DNA of 64,000 bases from Paenibacillus doosanensis (GTDB lineage Bacteria > Bacillota > Bacilli > Paenibacillales > NBRC-103111). The notes beneath the pieces were generated by a model. It saw only the letters and a list, made by a program, of their open reading frames with translations, did no database searches and was not told the origin of the DNA. The position numbers were made by a program, and so were the translations under genes. Positions 16,699 to 25,669 of this stretch are shown piece by piece (within the stretch, counting starts at the first letter, position 1; the number at the start of each line of letters is the position of its first letter). The stretch is taken from NCBI RefSeq assembly GCF_025060755.1, contig NZ_JANYUY010000017.1, forward strand, positions 58,368-122,367, read 5' to 3'.

Positions 16699-18954
16699 TT
16701 ACTTCAAATATCTTCCCGTGATCGACTGCTCCGCATGGATGATCTGCGCAGGTGTGCCTTCGAACACCACCTGACCGCCCTTGCTGCCTCCGTCCGGTCC
16801 CATATCGATGATCCAATCCGCTTGGCTGATCACATCGAGGTTATGCTCGATGACGATCACCGTATTGCCGGCATCCACAAGGCGGTTCATGATTTCCAGA
16901 AGATGGCCGATATCGGACATATGCAGGCCGGTCGTCGGCTCGTCCATCACGTAGATGCTGCCGTTTTTATGCAGCTCGCTGGCCAGCTTGATGCGCTGGC
17001 ATTCCCCGCCCGAAAGCGTGCTGAGCGGCTGGCCGAGCGTAATATAGTTCAGCCCCACATCGCTCATAGCCCGGAGCTTGCGCACAACCTCTTTGATTTG
17101 GAAAAAATCCAATGCCTGCTCTACCGTCATCTCCAGCACTTCCGCAATGGATTTGCCGTTCAGCTTGTACGCCAGCACCTCTTCCTTGAATCGTCTGCCT
17201 CCGCATACTTCGCACGGCAGCTTCACGCTGTCGAGGAAGGCAAGGTCTGTATATACGACGCCGAGCCCTTGGCAGTTCTCGCATGCCCCCATGGAATTGA
17301 AGCTGAACAAGCCTTGGTTCACCTTGTTCGCGGAAGCAAACGCCTTGCGCACGTCATCCATAATGCCCGTGTAGGTCGCGGGATTCGAGCGTGTCGACAC
17401 GCCCACCGCCGATTGGTCGATGACGATCGCATCCGGATGCCGGCCGAGGAACACTTCGTTAATCAGCGTGCTTTTGCCTGAGCCGGCGACCCCCGTTACT
17501 ACCGTCAGCACTCCGGTTGGAATATCTGCACTTACGTTCTGCAAATTGTGCAGATTCGCATCCTTGACGGACAGCTTGCCGGACGGCTGTCTGCAATCGC
17601 GTTTCAGCCTGATCGGCCGCTTCATATGGGTGCCTGTCAGCGTATCCGCCGCAAGCAAGCCTTGGAAGCTTCCTTCGTATACGATACTGCCGCCGCGGCT
17701 GCCGGCGTAAGGCCCGACGTCGACGATATGATCCGCCACCTTGATCACATCGGGATCATGCTCGACGACAATGACGGTATTGCCCTTGTCGCGCAGCTTT
17801 TGAAGCAGTTCGTTTAACCGGTGCACATCGCGGGGGTGCAGGCCGACGCTGGGCTCATCGAAAATGTAAGTCACGTCCACCAGGCTGCCGCTTAAGTGCT
17901 TCACCATCTTGACGCGCTGCGACTCGCCGCCGGATAACGTATCCGTCTCGCGGTCCAGCGTCAAGTAATCCAGTCCGATATCCGCCAGATGCTGCAGCCG
18001 TTCGGTCAGCGACCTCACGATCGGCGCAGCGACCGCGTCGTCAATCTCCCGGATGACGCGGATGAGCCGCCCGACCTCCATCGAGGACATGTCCGCAATG
18101 TTCAGTCCGTTGATCCTGCAGCCGAGCACGGCTTGGTTGAGTCTTGCGCCGCGGCAGCTTGGACAAACCCCCTCGGAGATGTACGGCGCAACAGATTGCT
18201 GCGTACGTTCGGACATCGTCTTCAAATCCCGCTTGATGTACTTATTGGTAAACTTCTCGATGCAGCCTTCCACCGTAATGTTCACAGTCTTGCCGCCAAA
18301 CTGAGTACCCACTTTCTTCGCCTTGCCGTGCAGCAGCTGCTCCAGCTCCTCCTCCGGATAATCGCTCAGCTTCTTATCGGGATCGAAGGGCCCGGCCTGC
18401 ACGAGCATCGCCCAATCCAACCCGTCTACCGCATAGCCGGGCAGCATAATGGCCCCTTCGCGCAGCGACTTGGACTTATCCAGCGCCTTGCTCATGTCGA
18501 CGCGCAGGCTGCGGCCGATCCCGCTGCACTCGGGACACATGCCCTGGGGATCGTTAAACGAGAACATATGCGCTTGTCCGACATAGGGCCGGCCGACTCG
18601 GGAAAAGAGCAGACGGAGAATGGGAGAAATATCGGTAATCGTGCCCATCGTGGAATGGGACCCGCCGCCCAGCCGCTTCTGATCCACAATGACGGCCATG
18701 CTCAGGTTCTCGATCGCGTCCGCATCCGGCTGCGGATAGCGCGGCAGAAAATTGCGCACGAACATGCTGAAGTTCTCGTTCAGCAATCGCGTCGATTCTG
18801 CGGCAATCGTATCGAAGACGATCGATGACTTGCCGGACCCGGATACGCCAGTGAAGATCGTAATCTTCCGTTTGGGAATGCGCAGCGATACGTTCTTGAG
18901 ATTGTTTTCTCTCGCACCTGAGATGACGATATATTCCTGATTTGCTTCGCTCAT
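16699..18954 (-). CDS. UvrA paralogue (class II) lacking the UvrB-binding domain
   Basis: DNA-binding ABC protein of about 751 residues. Two ATPase modules are present: Walker A GVSGSGKSS (residues 36-43) with LSGGESQRVKM, then GVAGSGKSTLINEV with LSGGECQRIKLASEL. Zinc fingers are visible as CPEC and CENCQG...CEVCGG. Only about 100 residues separate the first Walker A from the first zinc-binding Cys (about 140), against roughly 220 in E. coli UvrA, so the UvrB-interaction domain is missing. Such short paralogues are linked to tolerance of DNA-intercalating drugs rather than normal excision repair. The ATG at 18954 follows GGAGG at nine bases. Confidence 0.92.
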   Translation of the reverse strand: MSEANQEYIVISGARENNLKNVSLRIPKRKITIFTGVSGSGKSSIVFDTIAAESTRLLNENFSMFVRNFLPRYPQPDADAIENLSMAVIVDQKRLGGGSHSTMGTITDISPILRLLFSRVGRPYVGQAHMFSFNDPQGMCPECSGIGRSLRVDMSKALDKSKSLREGAIMLPGYAVDGLDWAMLVQAGPFDPDKKLSDYPEEELEQLLHGKAKKVGTQFGGKTVNITVEGCIEKFTNKYIKRDLKTMSERTQQSVAPYISEGVCPSCRGARLNQAVLGCRINGLNIADMSSMEVGRLIRVIREIDDAVAAPIVRSLTERLQHLADIGLDYLTLDRETDTLSGGESQRVKMVKHLSGSLVDVTYIFDEPSVGLHPRDVHRLNELLQKLRDKGNTVIVVEHDPDVIKVADHIVDVGPYAGSRGGSIVYEGSFQGLLAADTLTGTHMKRPIRLKRDCRQPSGKLSVKDANLHNLQNVSADIPTGVLTVVTGVAGSGKSTLINEVFLGRHPDAIVIDQSAVGVSTRSNPATYTGIMDDVRKAFASANKVNQGLFSFNSMGACENCQGLGVVYTDLAFLDSVKLPCEVCGGRRFKEEVLAYKLNGKSIAEVLEMTVEQALDFFQIKEVVRKLRAMSDVGLNYITLGQPLSTLSGGECQRIKLASELHKNGSIYVMDEPTTGLHMSDIGHLLEIMNRLVDAGNTVIVIEHNLDVISQADWIIDMGPDGGSKGGQVVFEGTPAQIIHAEQSITGRYLK

Positions 18955-19089
18955 GTTTAACATCCTCCGATCATGTCAATTTAGGCTTATTCACTCATTG
19001 TACCATGCATCGTGATGGAATGCCGGACAGCGCGAGCTCCGACAAGGTATGATACTAATTACACGACAAAAGCTTGTCAGAGTGGTCCA

Positions 19090-19138
19090 AATGAGCATAA
19101 ACCGGCCGCAAGTAGGCTGCAGCCGGTTTATGCTCATT
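19090..19138 (-). terminator. Long perfect hairpin after the SRPBCC gene
   Basis: Seventeen-base perfect inverted repeat (AATGAGCATAAACCGGC and its complement) with a 15-base loop. No strong T-run follows on the minus strand, so it may stabilise the transcript end rather than terminate by itself. Confidence 0.55.
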
Positions 19139-19175
19139 CGGGTACGGCATTTCGGGTATTTCGTACCGAGTGCGA

Positions 19176-19598
19176 TTACTGTACCAACAACTTTTCAAGC
19201 TCGCCGCACCATTTCGTCCAGCCGTACTTGGCGCCTTCGACACCTTGCGGGTTTGAGAATCCGGTTTGATCGAGATGAAGGTTTACCTTTCCGTCTCCTA
19301 AATCCTGCAGCGTCCAGGTGACCGTATGCTTCTCTCCTCCGCTGGCCCAAGTATAGGACAGTCGGTTAGGTTCGTCCACAATAAGCACTTCGCCGTCAAT
19401 AATCCCATCCCACCATTCGGACGGCTGAGTGCGAAATTGAAAACGGTGCCCTACGACAGGCTTAAAATCGTTATCCATCGCCTGGCCGCTGTGAATATTA
19501 ACCACCCACTTGGCGAGCTTGCTGGAATCGGTTAAGGCGGACCAAAGCTTCTGAATCGATGTCGTAAATTGAAAATCCAAGGCTAATGATAAACTCAT
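19176..19598 (-). CDS. SRPBCC/AHSA1-domain protein
   Basis: Cytoplasmic protein of about 140 residues with the START-like fold used to bind hydrophobic ligands. Typical elements are TTSIQKLWSALTDSSKLAKWV at the start, the GHRFQFRTQP strand, and the long C-terminal helix GWTKWCGELEKLL. It overlaps the preceding ArsR gene by four bases (ATGA), the usual arrangement of ArsR-SRPBCC pairs, so the two are co-expressed and probably co-regulated. The ligand is unknown. Confidence 0.92.
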   Translation of the reverse strand: MSLSLALDFQFTTSIQKLWSALTDSSKLAKWVVNIHSGQAMDNDFKPVVGHRFQFRTQPSEWWDGIIDGEVLIVDEPNRLSYTWASGGEKHTVTWTLQDLGDGKVNLHLDQTGFSNPQGVEGAKYGWTKWCGELEKLLVQ

Positions 19599-19924
19599 GT
19601 TTCTTCCTCCTCTAATAATTGGTTCAAACGCAGCATATTCGCGCTCCAGAATTTTCCGTAGAAAGCTACCCAATCTTGTATTTCTTTAAGCGGGGCGGCG
19701 TTTAGCCGAAATCGCGTTTCTCTGCCGACTTTTCGTTCCAGCACCAGTCCCGCCTCTTTGAGAACGTTCAAATGCTTGGATACCGCTGTACGGCCCATTG
19801 AAAATTGCGCCGTTAGCTGATGAAGCGGCATCTCCTCTGTTTCTGCTAACAAACGAATCAGCCGGCGCCTAGTCGGGTCTGCAATAGCGTCAAATACATC
19901 CCGTAACTGGCTATTCTTGCTCAC
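19595..19924 (-). CDS. ArsR/SmtB-type winged-helix repressor
   Basis: Repressor of 109 residues. It has the sequence RDVFDAIADPTRRRLIRLLA, then the recognition helix MGRTAVSKHLNVLKEAGLV and a basic wing (ERKVGRETRFRLN). No cysteine metal-binding box is present, so it is of the non-metal, self-regulating type that travels with SRPBCC genes. Two palindromes upstream (20005-20051) are probable operators, and it is translationally coupled to the SRPBCC gene. Confidence 0.92.
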   Translation of the reverse strand: MSKNSQLRDVFDAIADPTRRRLIRLLAETEEMPLHQLTAQFSMGRTAVSKHLNVLKEAGLVLERKVGRETRFRLNAAPLKEIQDWVAFYGKFWSANMLRLNQLLEEEET

Positions 19925-20004
19925 AACACCCTCTCCTACATAGTATTGCCAAAGGGCAGTCTTTCATATCGCCTTCGCCTTGCATGAGGCGATGCTTCGA
20001 TATG

Positions 20005-20051
20005 AGACACCTTTTGGTGTCTGTTTGGATTATAGGACACCATTTAGTGTC
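20005..20051. promoter_or_regulatory. Paired palindromic operators of the ArsR-SRPBCC operon
   Basis: AGACACC-TTTT-GGTGTCT (20005-20022) is a perfect palindrome. A second copy, GACACCATTTAGTGTC (20036-20051), has one mismatch in its arms. Centres are 30 bases apart, about three helical turns, so two dimers could bind the same DNA face. They begin about 80 bases upstream of the arsR start codon. Confidence 0.65.
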
Positions 20052-20113
20052 GTGTCAACTGTATTTTTAAATTTCATAGGCAATCCGGTGGCAAAACGGG
20101 AGATCCAATGAAG

Positions 20114-20158
20114 AAAGACGCTGCCGTCTCCACTGAACGTGGTTTGGGAAGCGTCTTT
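20114..20158 (-). terminator. Terminator of the 20189-30709 sugar operon
   Basis: Nine-base stem AAAGACGCT/AGCGTCTTT with an inner hairpin (CCAC/GTGG), followed on the minus strand by TCTTTCTTC. It lies 30 bases after the dehydrogenase stop codon. Confidence 0.75.
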
Positions 20159-20188
20159 AAAAGTCATGCCACCCGGCTCTCCGGCGGC

Positions 20189-21121
20189 TTAGAAGTCGTG
20201 CGGCGGATTTCGCCACGAATATTTTGGCTCGTAGCCCAGCTTTTCGCGCAGTTTCCTGCCGGTGATCACGCCCTCCGTCCCTTCCAAATGGCCGGCGAGC
20301 TCCTTCAAATCCGGCCAATGCCGTTCGACGACCGTTTTCGTATCCTCCCAATGTCTGCTATCCGTGTGGAGATAAAAGGCCTCAAACAGCTCCAGGTTGG
20401 TCGCCTCCAGCGCCAGGGCAAACGCTTGCGCCGCATCGCGCGGGTCGATATATTGATGCGTCGTGCCGATCGGGCCGCCCGTATGATTCGGACGCGCCTC
20501 GGGCGTTATATTGTATTTATACGTATCTCTTTGGAACGGATAATCCACCCCGTTGAGACGAAACGCTACGGTGCGGATGCCGTACGCCAATCCGAATGCC
20601 TTCAAGGTCTCCTCATTGATCAGCTTGGAAAGGCTGTAGGAATCCTCCGGCTGCAGCGGATGTTCTTCGTCAATCGGCAAGTAATGAACCCGGAACGGCC
20701 TGTCGCTGATGCGAAAGCCAAGGCCCAGCACATAGTAGGAGGAAGCGGCAACGACGGTCTTGACATGGAATCGGCGCGCCGCATCCATCAAATAATAGGT
20801 TCCCATCGTATTGACCCGCATCGTCTCGTCTTCCGGCATCCGCTGAATTCTGCTGCGCCCGGGCTGCAACGAAGTATCGTGCGTAATGGCGCCGAGATGA
20901 ACGATGGCGTCCGCTCCGGACAGGTGAAGCGCGCGCATATTATCCTCAAGCGAGGTTAAGTTGCCTTTGACGAACGGAACCCCCTTCGGAAACGAGTCCG
21001 GATCGGGCGTAACCATATCGAAGGCGGTCACTCGATAGTTGCGCTCCAACAAATAATCGATCGTATACCGGGCCAACCGCCCGGCTCCTCCGGTTATCAA
21101 TACGTTCTTATTGGTCGACAT
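20189..21121 (-). CDS. NAD(P)-dependent epimerase/dehydratase (extended SDR)
   Basis: Soluble enzyme of 310 residues. A Rossmann fold is shown by NVLITGGAGRLARYTIDYLL, with the cofactor-selecting Asp in VTAFDMV. The catalytic pair lies in YSLSK, preceded by an SSYYVLG strand carrying the Ser. Length and motifs fit nucleotide-sugar epimerases and uronate dehydrogenases; the substrate is not identifiable. Last gene of the long sugar operon, after two TIM-barrel isomerases, so it probably oxidises or epimerises the imported sugar. Confidence 0.9.
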   Translation of the reverse strand: MSTNKNVLITGGAGRLARYTIDYLLERNYRVTAFDMVTPDPDSFPKGVPFVKGNLTSLEDNMRALHLSGADAIVHLGAITHDTSLQPGRSRIQRMPEDETMRVNTMGTYYLMDAARRFHVKTVVAASSYYVLGLGFRISDRPFRVHYLPIDEEHPLQPEDSYSLSKLINEETLKAFGLAYGIRTVAFRLNGVDYPFQRDTYKYNITPEARPNHTGGPIGTTHQYIDPRDAAQAFALALEATNLELFEAFYLHTDSRHWEDTKTVVERHWPDLKELAGHLEGTEGVITGRKLREKLGYEPKYSWRNPPHDF

Positions 21122-21163
21122 CGTCCCTAGCCTTCTTTCCCTTGATTTGACTGATGCACTCCC

Positions 21164-22045
21164 TTATACCGTGCGGAAGTTGCGATATCCCAGCTGCTCT
21201 AAATAACGCTTGCTTGCTTGAATCGCTTCCAGCGGCGGCATCATCGGACGGCCCTTCCGGGTCGGGCTCCACTGATTGCCGTCGAGCTCAACCAGCGCAT
21301 AGTGGCTGTAATCGCGCTCCTCCAAATAGTCAAGTATGCCTTGAATATTGACCGTCCCCATACCGAGCGGCGTGTAGCCGAGAAATCCGGTTTTGTCGAT
21401 TTCGCGCCCCTCCGCATCCCTCTCGACCGGGCCGCCGATATAGTCTTTGATATGCACCATGCGAATCAGCTCGTAATATTCCTTGACCAGCTCGAACGGG
21501 TCGGAGCCGCCCTTGGCGATTTGGCCGAGGTCCGGCGCGAAGGTAACCGCATCCGCATCCACCCCGTCCATCACCCTGCGTATTTCTTCCTCCGTTTCAA
21601 CGGGCGTTCCGGTATGCGGATGAAAGCAGCAGAGCAGCCCTTGATCGCAAATCCGCCTGGCGAGCTCGTTTAACGTTGTCGTAATATGGGAATCATACTC
21701 CGTAATGTCGAAGCCGCTGCGCTGTATCATCATACCGCCGATGACGACAACCGGCCCGTTAAATTGCTTATACAGCCGTACCCAATCCATCACCTGCCGG
21801 ATGCCTTCCTCGCGTTTGCCCGGATCGACGAGATCCAGATGACAATATAACGAGGTTAATTGCAGCCCGCTTCGCTGAAACCGTTCCGGCAAATCCCGGC
21901 CGCTCTTCTCCCAATCATCCAGAACCCAGCCGAACGTTTCCGTTCCCCAATAACCGCAAGAACCGATGGCTTCAATAGCTTGATCCACTTCATGGTTATC
22001 CCAAGTAATCGCTGTATGTCCGATTCGAATCCGCCGCTTCGTCAT
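21164..22045 (-). CDS. Sugar phosphate isomerase/epimerase, TIM barrel (IolE-like)
   Basis: Soluble enzyme of 293 residues in the AP-endonuclease-2 superfamily. Putative metal ligands fall at the expected strand ends: CCFHPHTGT, APDLGQ, MVHIKDY and VELDG. Relatives include inosose dehydratase and ketose 3-epimerases. Start ATG follows a GGAGGAG ribosome site. It overlaps the preceding isomerase gene by four bases, so the two are translated together and probably catalyse consecutive steps. Substrate not determined. Confidence 0.88.
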   Translation of the reverse strand: MTKRRIRIGHTAITWDNHEVDQAIEAIGSCGYWGTETFGWVLDDWEKSGRDLPERFQRSGLQLTSLYCHLDLVDPGKREEGIRQVMDWVRLYKQFNGPVVVIGGMMIQRSGFDITEYDSHITTTLNELARRICDQGLLCCFHPHTGTPVETEEEIRRVMDGVDADAVTFAPDLGQIAKGGSDPFELVKEYYELIRMVHIKDYIGGPVERDAEGREIDKTGFLGYTPLGMGTVNIQGILDYLEERDYSHYALVELDGNQWSPTRKGRPMMPPLEAIQASKRYLEQLGYRNFRTV

Positions 22046-22992
22046 GGGCGCTCCTCCGATCCGTTCGCTTTTTCGTCCAGCAATGCTTGCAAATAGCGGA
22101 TGCCTTGCGCAAAATATTCATATTCCTGCTCCCACTGGTCCCGGTTCGGGTCCCAAGCCATCCATCCCGGCTCTATCAGCAGATGCAAGCCGTCGGCGCG
22201 CGGACTATGCCTTGCGAGAAGATCGATCGCCCGCGACAAGTCGACATGACCTTCCCCCAGGCCGCATCCTTGCGCCGTCATCGGAATGTATCCCCGGACC
22301 GGCATATCGACAACAGCCATATCCTTCATATGGGTCGTGAACGCATAGGGGGCCAGCGCTTCGATATCGTCCTGCGGATCGCAAAACACCGTAAATCCGT
22401 TAGCCGTATCCAGAGCGGCGCCGACATTCGCCAAATCCGTTTGGTCCAACAAATAACCCATTTCCCGTCCGGTAAAATCGCAATGATTTTCCACGGCCAG
22501 CCCCACTCCCGCATCCGCAGCGATATGGCCCGCTTCGCGCAAAGCAGGAACCAGAGAATCCAGATGCTCGCGAACATTCATGCTTCGATTGAAGCGGCTC
22601 GTACTGACATTCAACCGTCCGTAGCCGGTCCGCACAACCGGCACACCCAGAAGCCGTGCCTGCCCGACGGCTTTCAAGAAACGCTGCCTGGCCTCGGCAT
22701 CCGCATAAGGGCCGCTTACCCCGAAAGCGCCGGGGGCGGTCAGCTCCAGCTCTACGCCAAGCGAATCGGCCAGCGCCTTGATGGCGAGCAGCTTGCCTTC
22801 GTCGTCCGGCAGCACGCCGAATCCGATCTGGTGCGCCGTGCAGCCTAGAGCGGCCAGCCGGCGAATTTGCCACTCCGTGATGTCTTCCTTGGGCATATCC
22901 GGCGGCGCTGGATAAAAGCTGCCTTGTACCCCGATTTTCATGGAGCGCAGCTTGGCGCTCACATCCCGGTCTATTTGCAGCAGATCGTTCAT
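22042..22992 (-). CDS. Second sugar phosphate isomerase/epimerase, TIM barrel
   Basis: About 316 residues, same superfamily as the downstream gene but only distantly related. Candidate metal ligands lie in LAVENHCDF, ALDTANG, TTHMKDM and LLIEPGW, the Glu-Asp-His-Glu set of xylose-isomerase-like barrels. ATG at 22992 is chosen for the AAGGAGG upstream; a longer in-frame reading would run through the end of the binding-protein gene. Two paralogous isomerases side by side suggest an unusual sugar or a two-step epimerisation. Confidence 0.87.
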   Translation of the reverse strand: MNDLLQIDRDVSAKLRSMKIGVQGSFYPAPPDMPKEDITEWQIRRLAALGCTAHQIGFGVLPDDEGKLLAIKALADSLGVELELTAPGAFGVSGPYADAEARQRFLKAVGQARLLGVPVVRTGYGRLNVSTSRFNRSMNVREHLDSLVPALREAGHIAADAGVGLAVENHCDFTGREMGYLLDQTDLANVGAALDTANGFTVFCDPQDDIEALAPYAFTTHMKDMAVVDMPVRGYIPMTAQGCGLGEGHVDLSRAIDLLARHSPRADGLHLLIEPGWMAWDPNRDQWEQEYEYFAQGIRYLQALLDEKANGSEERP

Positions 22993-23020
22993 TCCTTTCG
23001 CCCTCCTTCCGGTTGATAGG

Positions 23021-24673
23021 TTATTTACCTTTCCAATTTTTGTCGTATTCGCTTTGCTGAATGCTGATAAATTCATCGTTTCCGATTTTTTTCAGCTCGC
23101 CCAAATACGTATCCCAATCTTTATCGATGCTCCGGTTGCCGACGATAAAATCCGCCGTAGCCGCTTCATAATACTTTTTCAAGTCCTGCCGGAGCTGATT
23201 GTATTTCTGTGCGGTGTCCGGGCTAAAGAAGAACTTCGGCACGGAAACTTTTTCCGCGTATTTATCGTACAGTTTGGCTGATTCGAACAACGAGGTCTCC
23301 AGGTCGAACTGGCCCGCCTCCAGCTTCGCCCGCGCATCGGAGCCCCAGCGCTGCCATACGCTGTTTGCGCCGTGCCAATGCGCTTTCTGCGGGTCCTGCC
23401 AAATGTCGTGGCCGATGATCGCGAATTGCGCGTCGCCGCCGTTGGCCGCAATCGTCCCGGCCTTCGGCTTCTCCCAGTTCACGCCCGGTGTACCGTAACG
23501 TCCTCTGGCGCTCGCATCCGGCGTGAATTGAAAATCGATCCACTTGATCGCAGCGACCTTGTCTTTAACCGATGCGGGGATCATGAACTTGTAGCTGGCA
23601 ATAATGCCGTAGTCGTTGCGGTAAGCGTTCTGGAAGCCGTTCGGCCCTTTAAGCGGCGGAACGATCTCATACTTCAATCTCGTGGAATCGTTGGCTGCGA
23701 ATACATGCTGCCCGCCGCCGGCGACTGCGGCAACGGTCAGGCCGCCGTTCAGCTCGACCGTTTGCTTCATTTGATTTTCGTCGTTCGTGAATGCCGAAGG
23801 ATCGATTAAGCCTTCGCCGTACAGCTTGTTCAGATAGCGCAGCCCCTCTCGCCATTCCGGCGTTGCATAAGCGGCCGCAACCTTGTCGTTTTTAACGTAG
23901 AGGCCGTCCCCGTCAAAATAAGTAAACGCATGCAAAATGAATTGATGAACGTTGGCGTACCAGCTTTTCGGCGATCCGGTGATGCCGATCTCATCGGCTT
24001 TTCCGTTGCCGTTCGGGTCCTTTTCTTTGACCGCCCTCAAGTACTGCGCCAGTTCGTCCGTCGTTTCGGGCATTTTCATATTCAGTTTTTTGAGAAAATC
24101 GGAGTTGATCCAGAAGCGCATCGCCCGGTCGCAGTTATAGCAAACCCCCAGCTCCCGAAGTCCGTAAATATGTCCGTCCGGCGCGGTAACCGACTTTTTT
24201 AAATCCGGATACTGCTCGAACTGCTGCTTGATGTTGGGCGCGTACTTCTCGATCAACTCTTCGAGCGGAATGAGCGCGCCTTGGGAGCCGTAGGTCGCCA
24301 GGAAGGAGTTGTCGGCGCCGAAATCGCCCATAACCACATCGCCCAAATTACCGCCGGAGGATAGCTCGAGGTTCAGCTTCTGCATCTTGTCGGCGTCGGG
24401 AAACAGATTCCATTTGACCTGAATATTCGTTTGATCCTGCTCCCAAGTCGTCAATTCGTTTTCACCGTATTCGTACGATAAAGTATTCGGCCAACGCGGT
24501 GTCGTGACCGTCAAGGGGGTTAGTTTCTTGGAGCCGTCCTTAGGTTGATCCGTCTTGTTGCTGCTGTCATTGCCGGTTTGCGAGGAGGAAGCCGACTCCG
24601 GGTTCGAGCAGGCGCTGACAACCATCGTTACTGCAAGAAGCGACGTTAGAAAGCCGATGAGCCCTTTTCTCAC
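23021..24673 (-). CDS. Sugar-binding lipoprotein (LplA type), second binding protein of the operon
   Basis: Lipoprotein of about 550 residues. Signal peptide RKGLIGFLTSLLAVTMVV ends in lipobox VSAC. The loop DPNGNGKADEIGITG and the C-terminal DWDTYLGELKKIGNDEFISI are typical of LplA proteins. A GTG start at 24673 gives the best spacing (seven bases) from AAGGGAG; the ATGs at 24679 and 24691 are alternatives. It follows the permeases rather than preceding them, and is probably the true transport receptor for the two LplBC-type permeases. Confidence 0.92.
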   Translation of the reverse strand: MRKGLIGFLTSLLAVTMVVSACSNPESASSSQTGNDSSNKTDQPKDGSKKLTPLTVTTPRWPNTLSYEYGENELTTWEQDQTNIQVKWNLFPDADKMQKLNLELSSGGNLGDVVMGDFGADNSFLATYGSQGALIPLEELIEKYAPNIKQQFEQYPDLKKSVTAPDGHIYGLRELGVCYNCDRAMRFWINSDFLKKLNMKMPETTDELAQYLRAVKEKDPNGNGKADEIGITGSPKSWYANVHQFILHAFTYFDGDGLYVKNDKVAAAYATPEWREGLRYLNKLYGEGLIDPSAFTNDENQMKQTVELNGGLTVAAVAGGGQHVFAANDSTRLKYEIVPPLKGPNGFQNAYRNDYGIIASYKFMIPASVKDKVAAIKWIDFQFTPDASARGRYGTPGVNWEKPKAGTIAANGGDAQFAIIGHDIWQDPQKAHWHGANSVWQRWGSDARAKLEAGQFDLETSLFESAKLYDKYAEKVSVPKFFFSPDTAQKYNQLRQDLKKYYEAATADFIVGNRSIDKDWDTYLGELKKIGNDEFISIQQSEYDKNWKGK

Positions 24674-24760
24674 ATACATTCTCCCTTCCATTGGATCTTA
24701 TATAAATCAACCGGAACCCCGAATAAAGGGCTGCGGTTGGCTATATCCAGCGTGCTGCGG

Positions 24761-25657
24761 TCAACCTTTAATAGATCCGATCATCACACCTTTAACGAAA
24801 TGCTTTTGTACGAACGGATAGACCAGCCAGACTGGCAGGCTGGCAACGACAACGATGGCATATTTGACCAGATCGGCTAGCCCCTGCTTGCGCATCATCG
24901 ATTCGGGATCGGTGATCGTACTCGGATCAATGTTGTTCTGGACGAGAATATCGCGCAGAACGATTTGCAGCGGATAGAGCGTGTCGCTCTTCAAATAAAT
25001 AAACGCGTTGAAATACGAATTCCAATGATAGACGCCGTAGAACAGCACCAGCACGGCCGTAATGGCTTTGGACAACGGCATGACGATATGCCAAATGAAC
25101 TTCACATGCGAGCACCCGTCTATCGCAGCCGCTTCATACAGCTCCTGGCTTATGGTCGTCTGGTAGAACGTCCGGGCGATAATCACATTGAATACGCTCA
25201 GACCGGCCGGCAGCAGCATCGCCCATCTCGTGTCAATCATATGGAGGTTTTTCATCAGCAAATAGTTCGGAATCAGCCCGCCGTTAAACAGCATGGTGAA
25301 CGCAAACAGATACATGATGATATTCCGCCCGACCATCGTCTTTCTCGATAAAGGATAGGCGGCCATAATCGTTAACGTAATGTTGATCAATGTGCCGGTC
25401 ACCGTGTAAAATAACGTATTCGTATAGCCGATCACAATGCGCGGGTCGCGGAACACCGCTGCATAGCCTTCCAGGGAGAAATCGACCGGCCACAGAAACA
25501 CTTTTCCGGTGACAACCGCTTCTCTCCCGCTGAAGGAAGCGCTGAATATATAAATCAAAGGGTATAATACGATCAAGAGAGCAAGCAGCAGAAGCAAATC
25601 GTTGCAGAAGTAAAACATTTTATCCGACCGGGTCAACGCCAATTTCGATTCCTTCAT
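24761..25657 (-). CDS. Sugar ABC importer permease, LplC type
   Basis: Membrane protein of 298 residues with six helices (first: LLLLLALLIVLYPLIYIFSA). EAA loop YEAAAIDGCSHVKFIWHIVM; C-terminus VQKHFVKGVMIGSIKG. Ribosome site GAGGAGG. It follows the partner permease by twelve bases. Forms the translocation path with that gene and needs an ATPase not encoded here. Confidence 0.94.
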   Translation of the reverse strand: MKESKLALTRSDKMFYFCNDLLLLLALLIVLYPLIYIFSASFSGREAVVTGKVFLWPVDFSLEGYAAVFRDPRIVIGYTNTLFYTVTGTLINITLTIMAAYPLSRKTMVGRNIIMYLFAFTMLFNGGLIPNYLLMKNLHMIDTRWAMLLPAGLSVFNVIIARTFYQTTISQELYEAAAIDGCSHVKFIWHIVMPLSKAITAVLVLFYGVYHWNSYFNAFIYLKSDTLYPLQIVLRDILVQNNIDPSTITDPESMMRKQGLADLVKYAIVVVASLPVWLVYPFVQKHFVKGVMIGSIKG

Positions 25658-25669
25658 CGCTTCGCCTCC

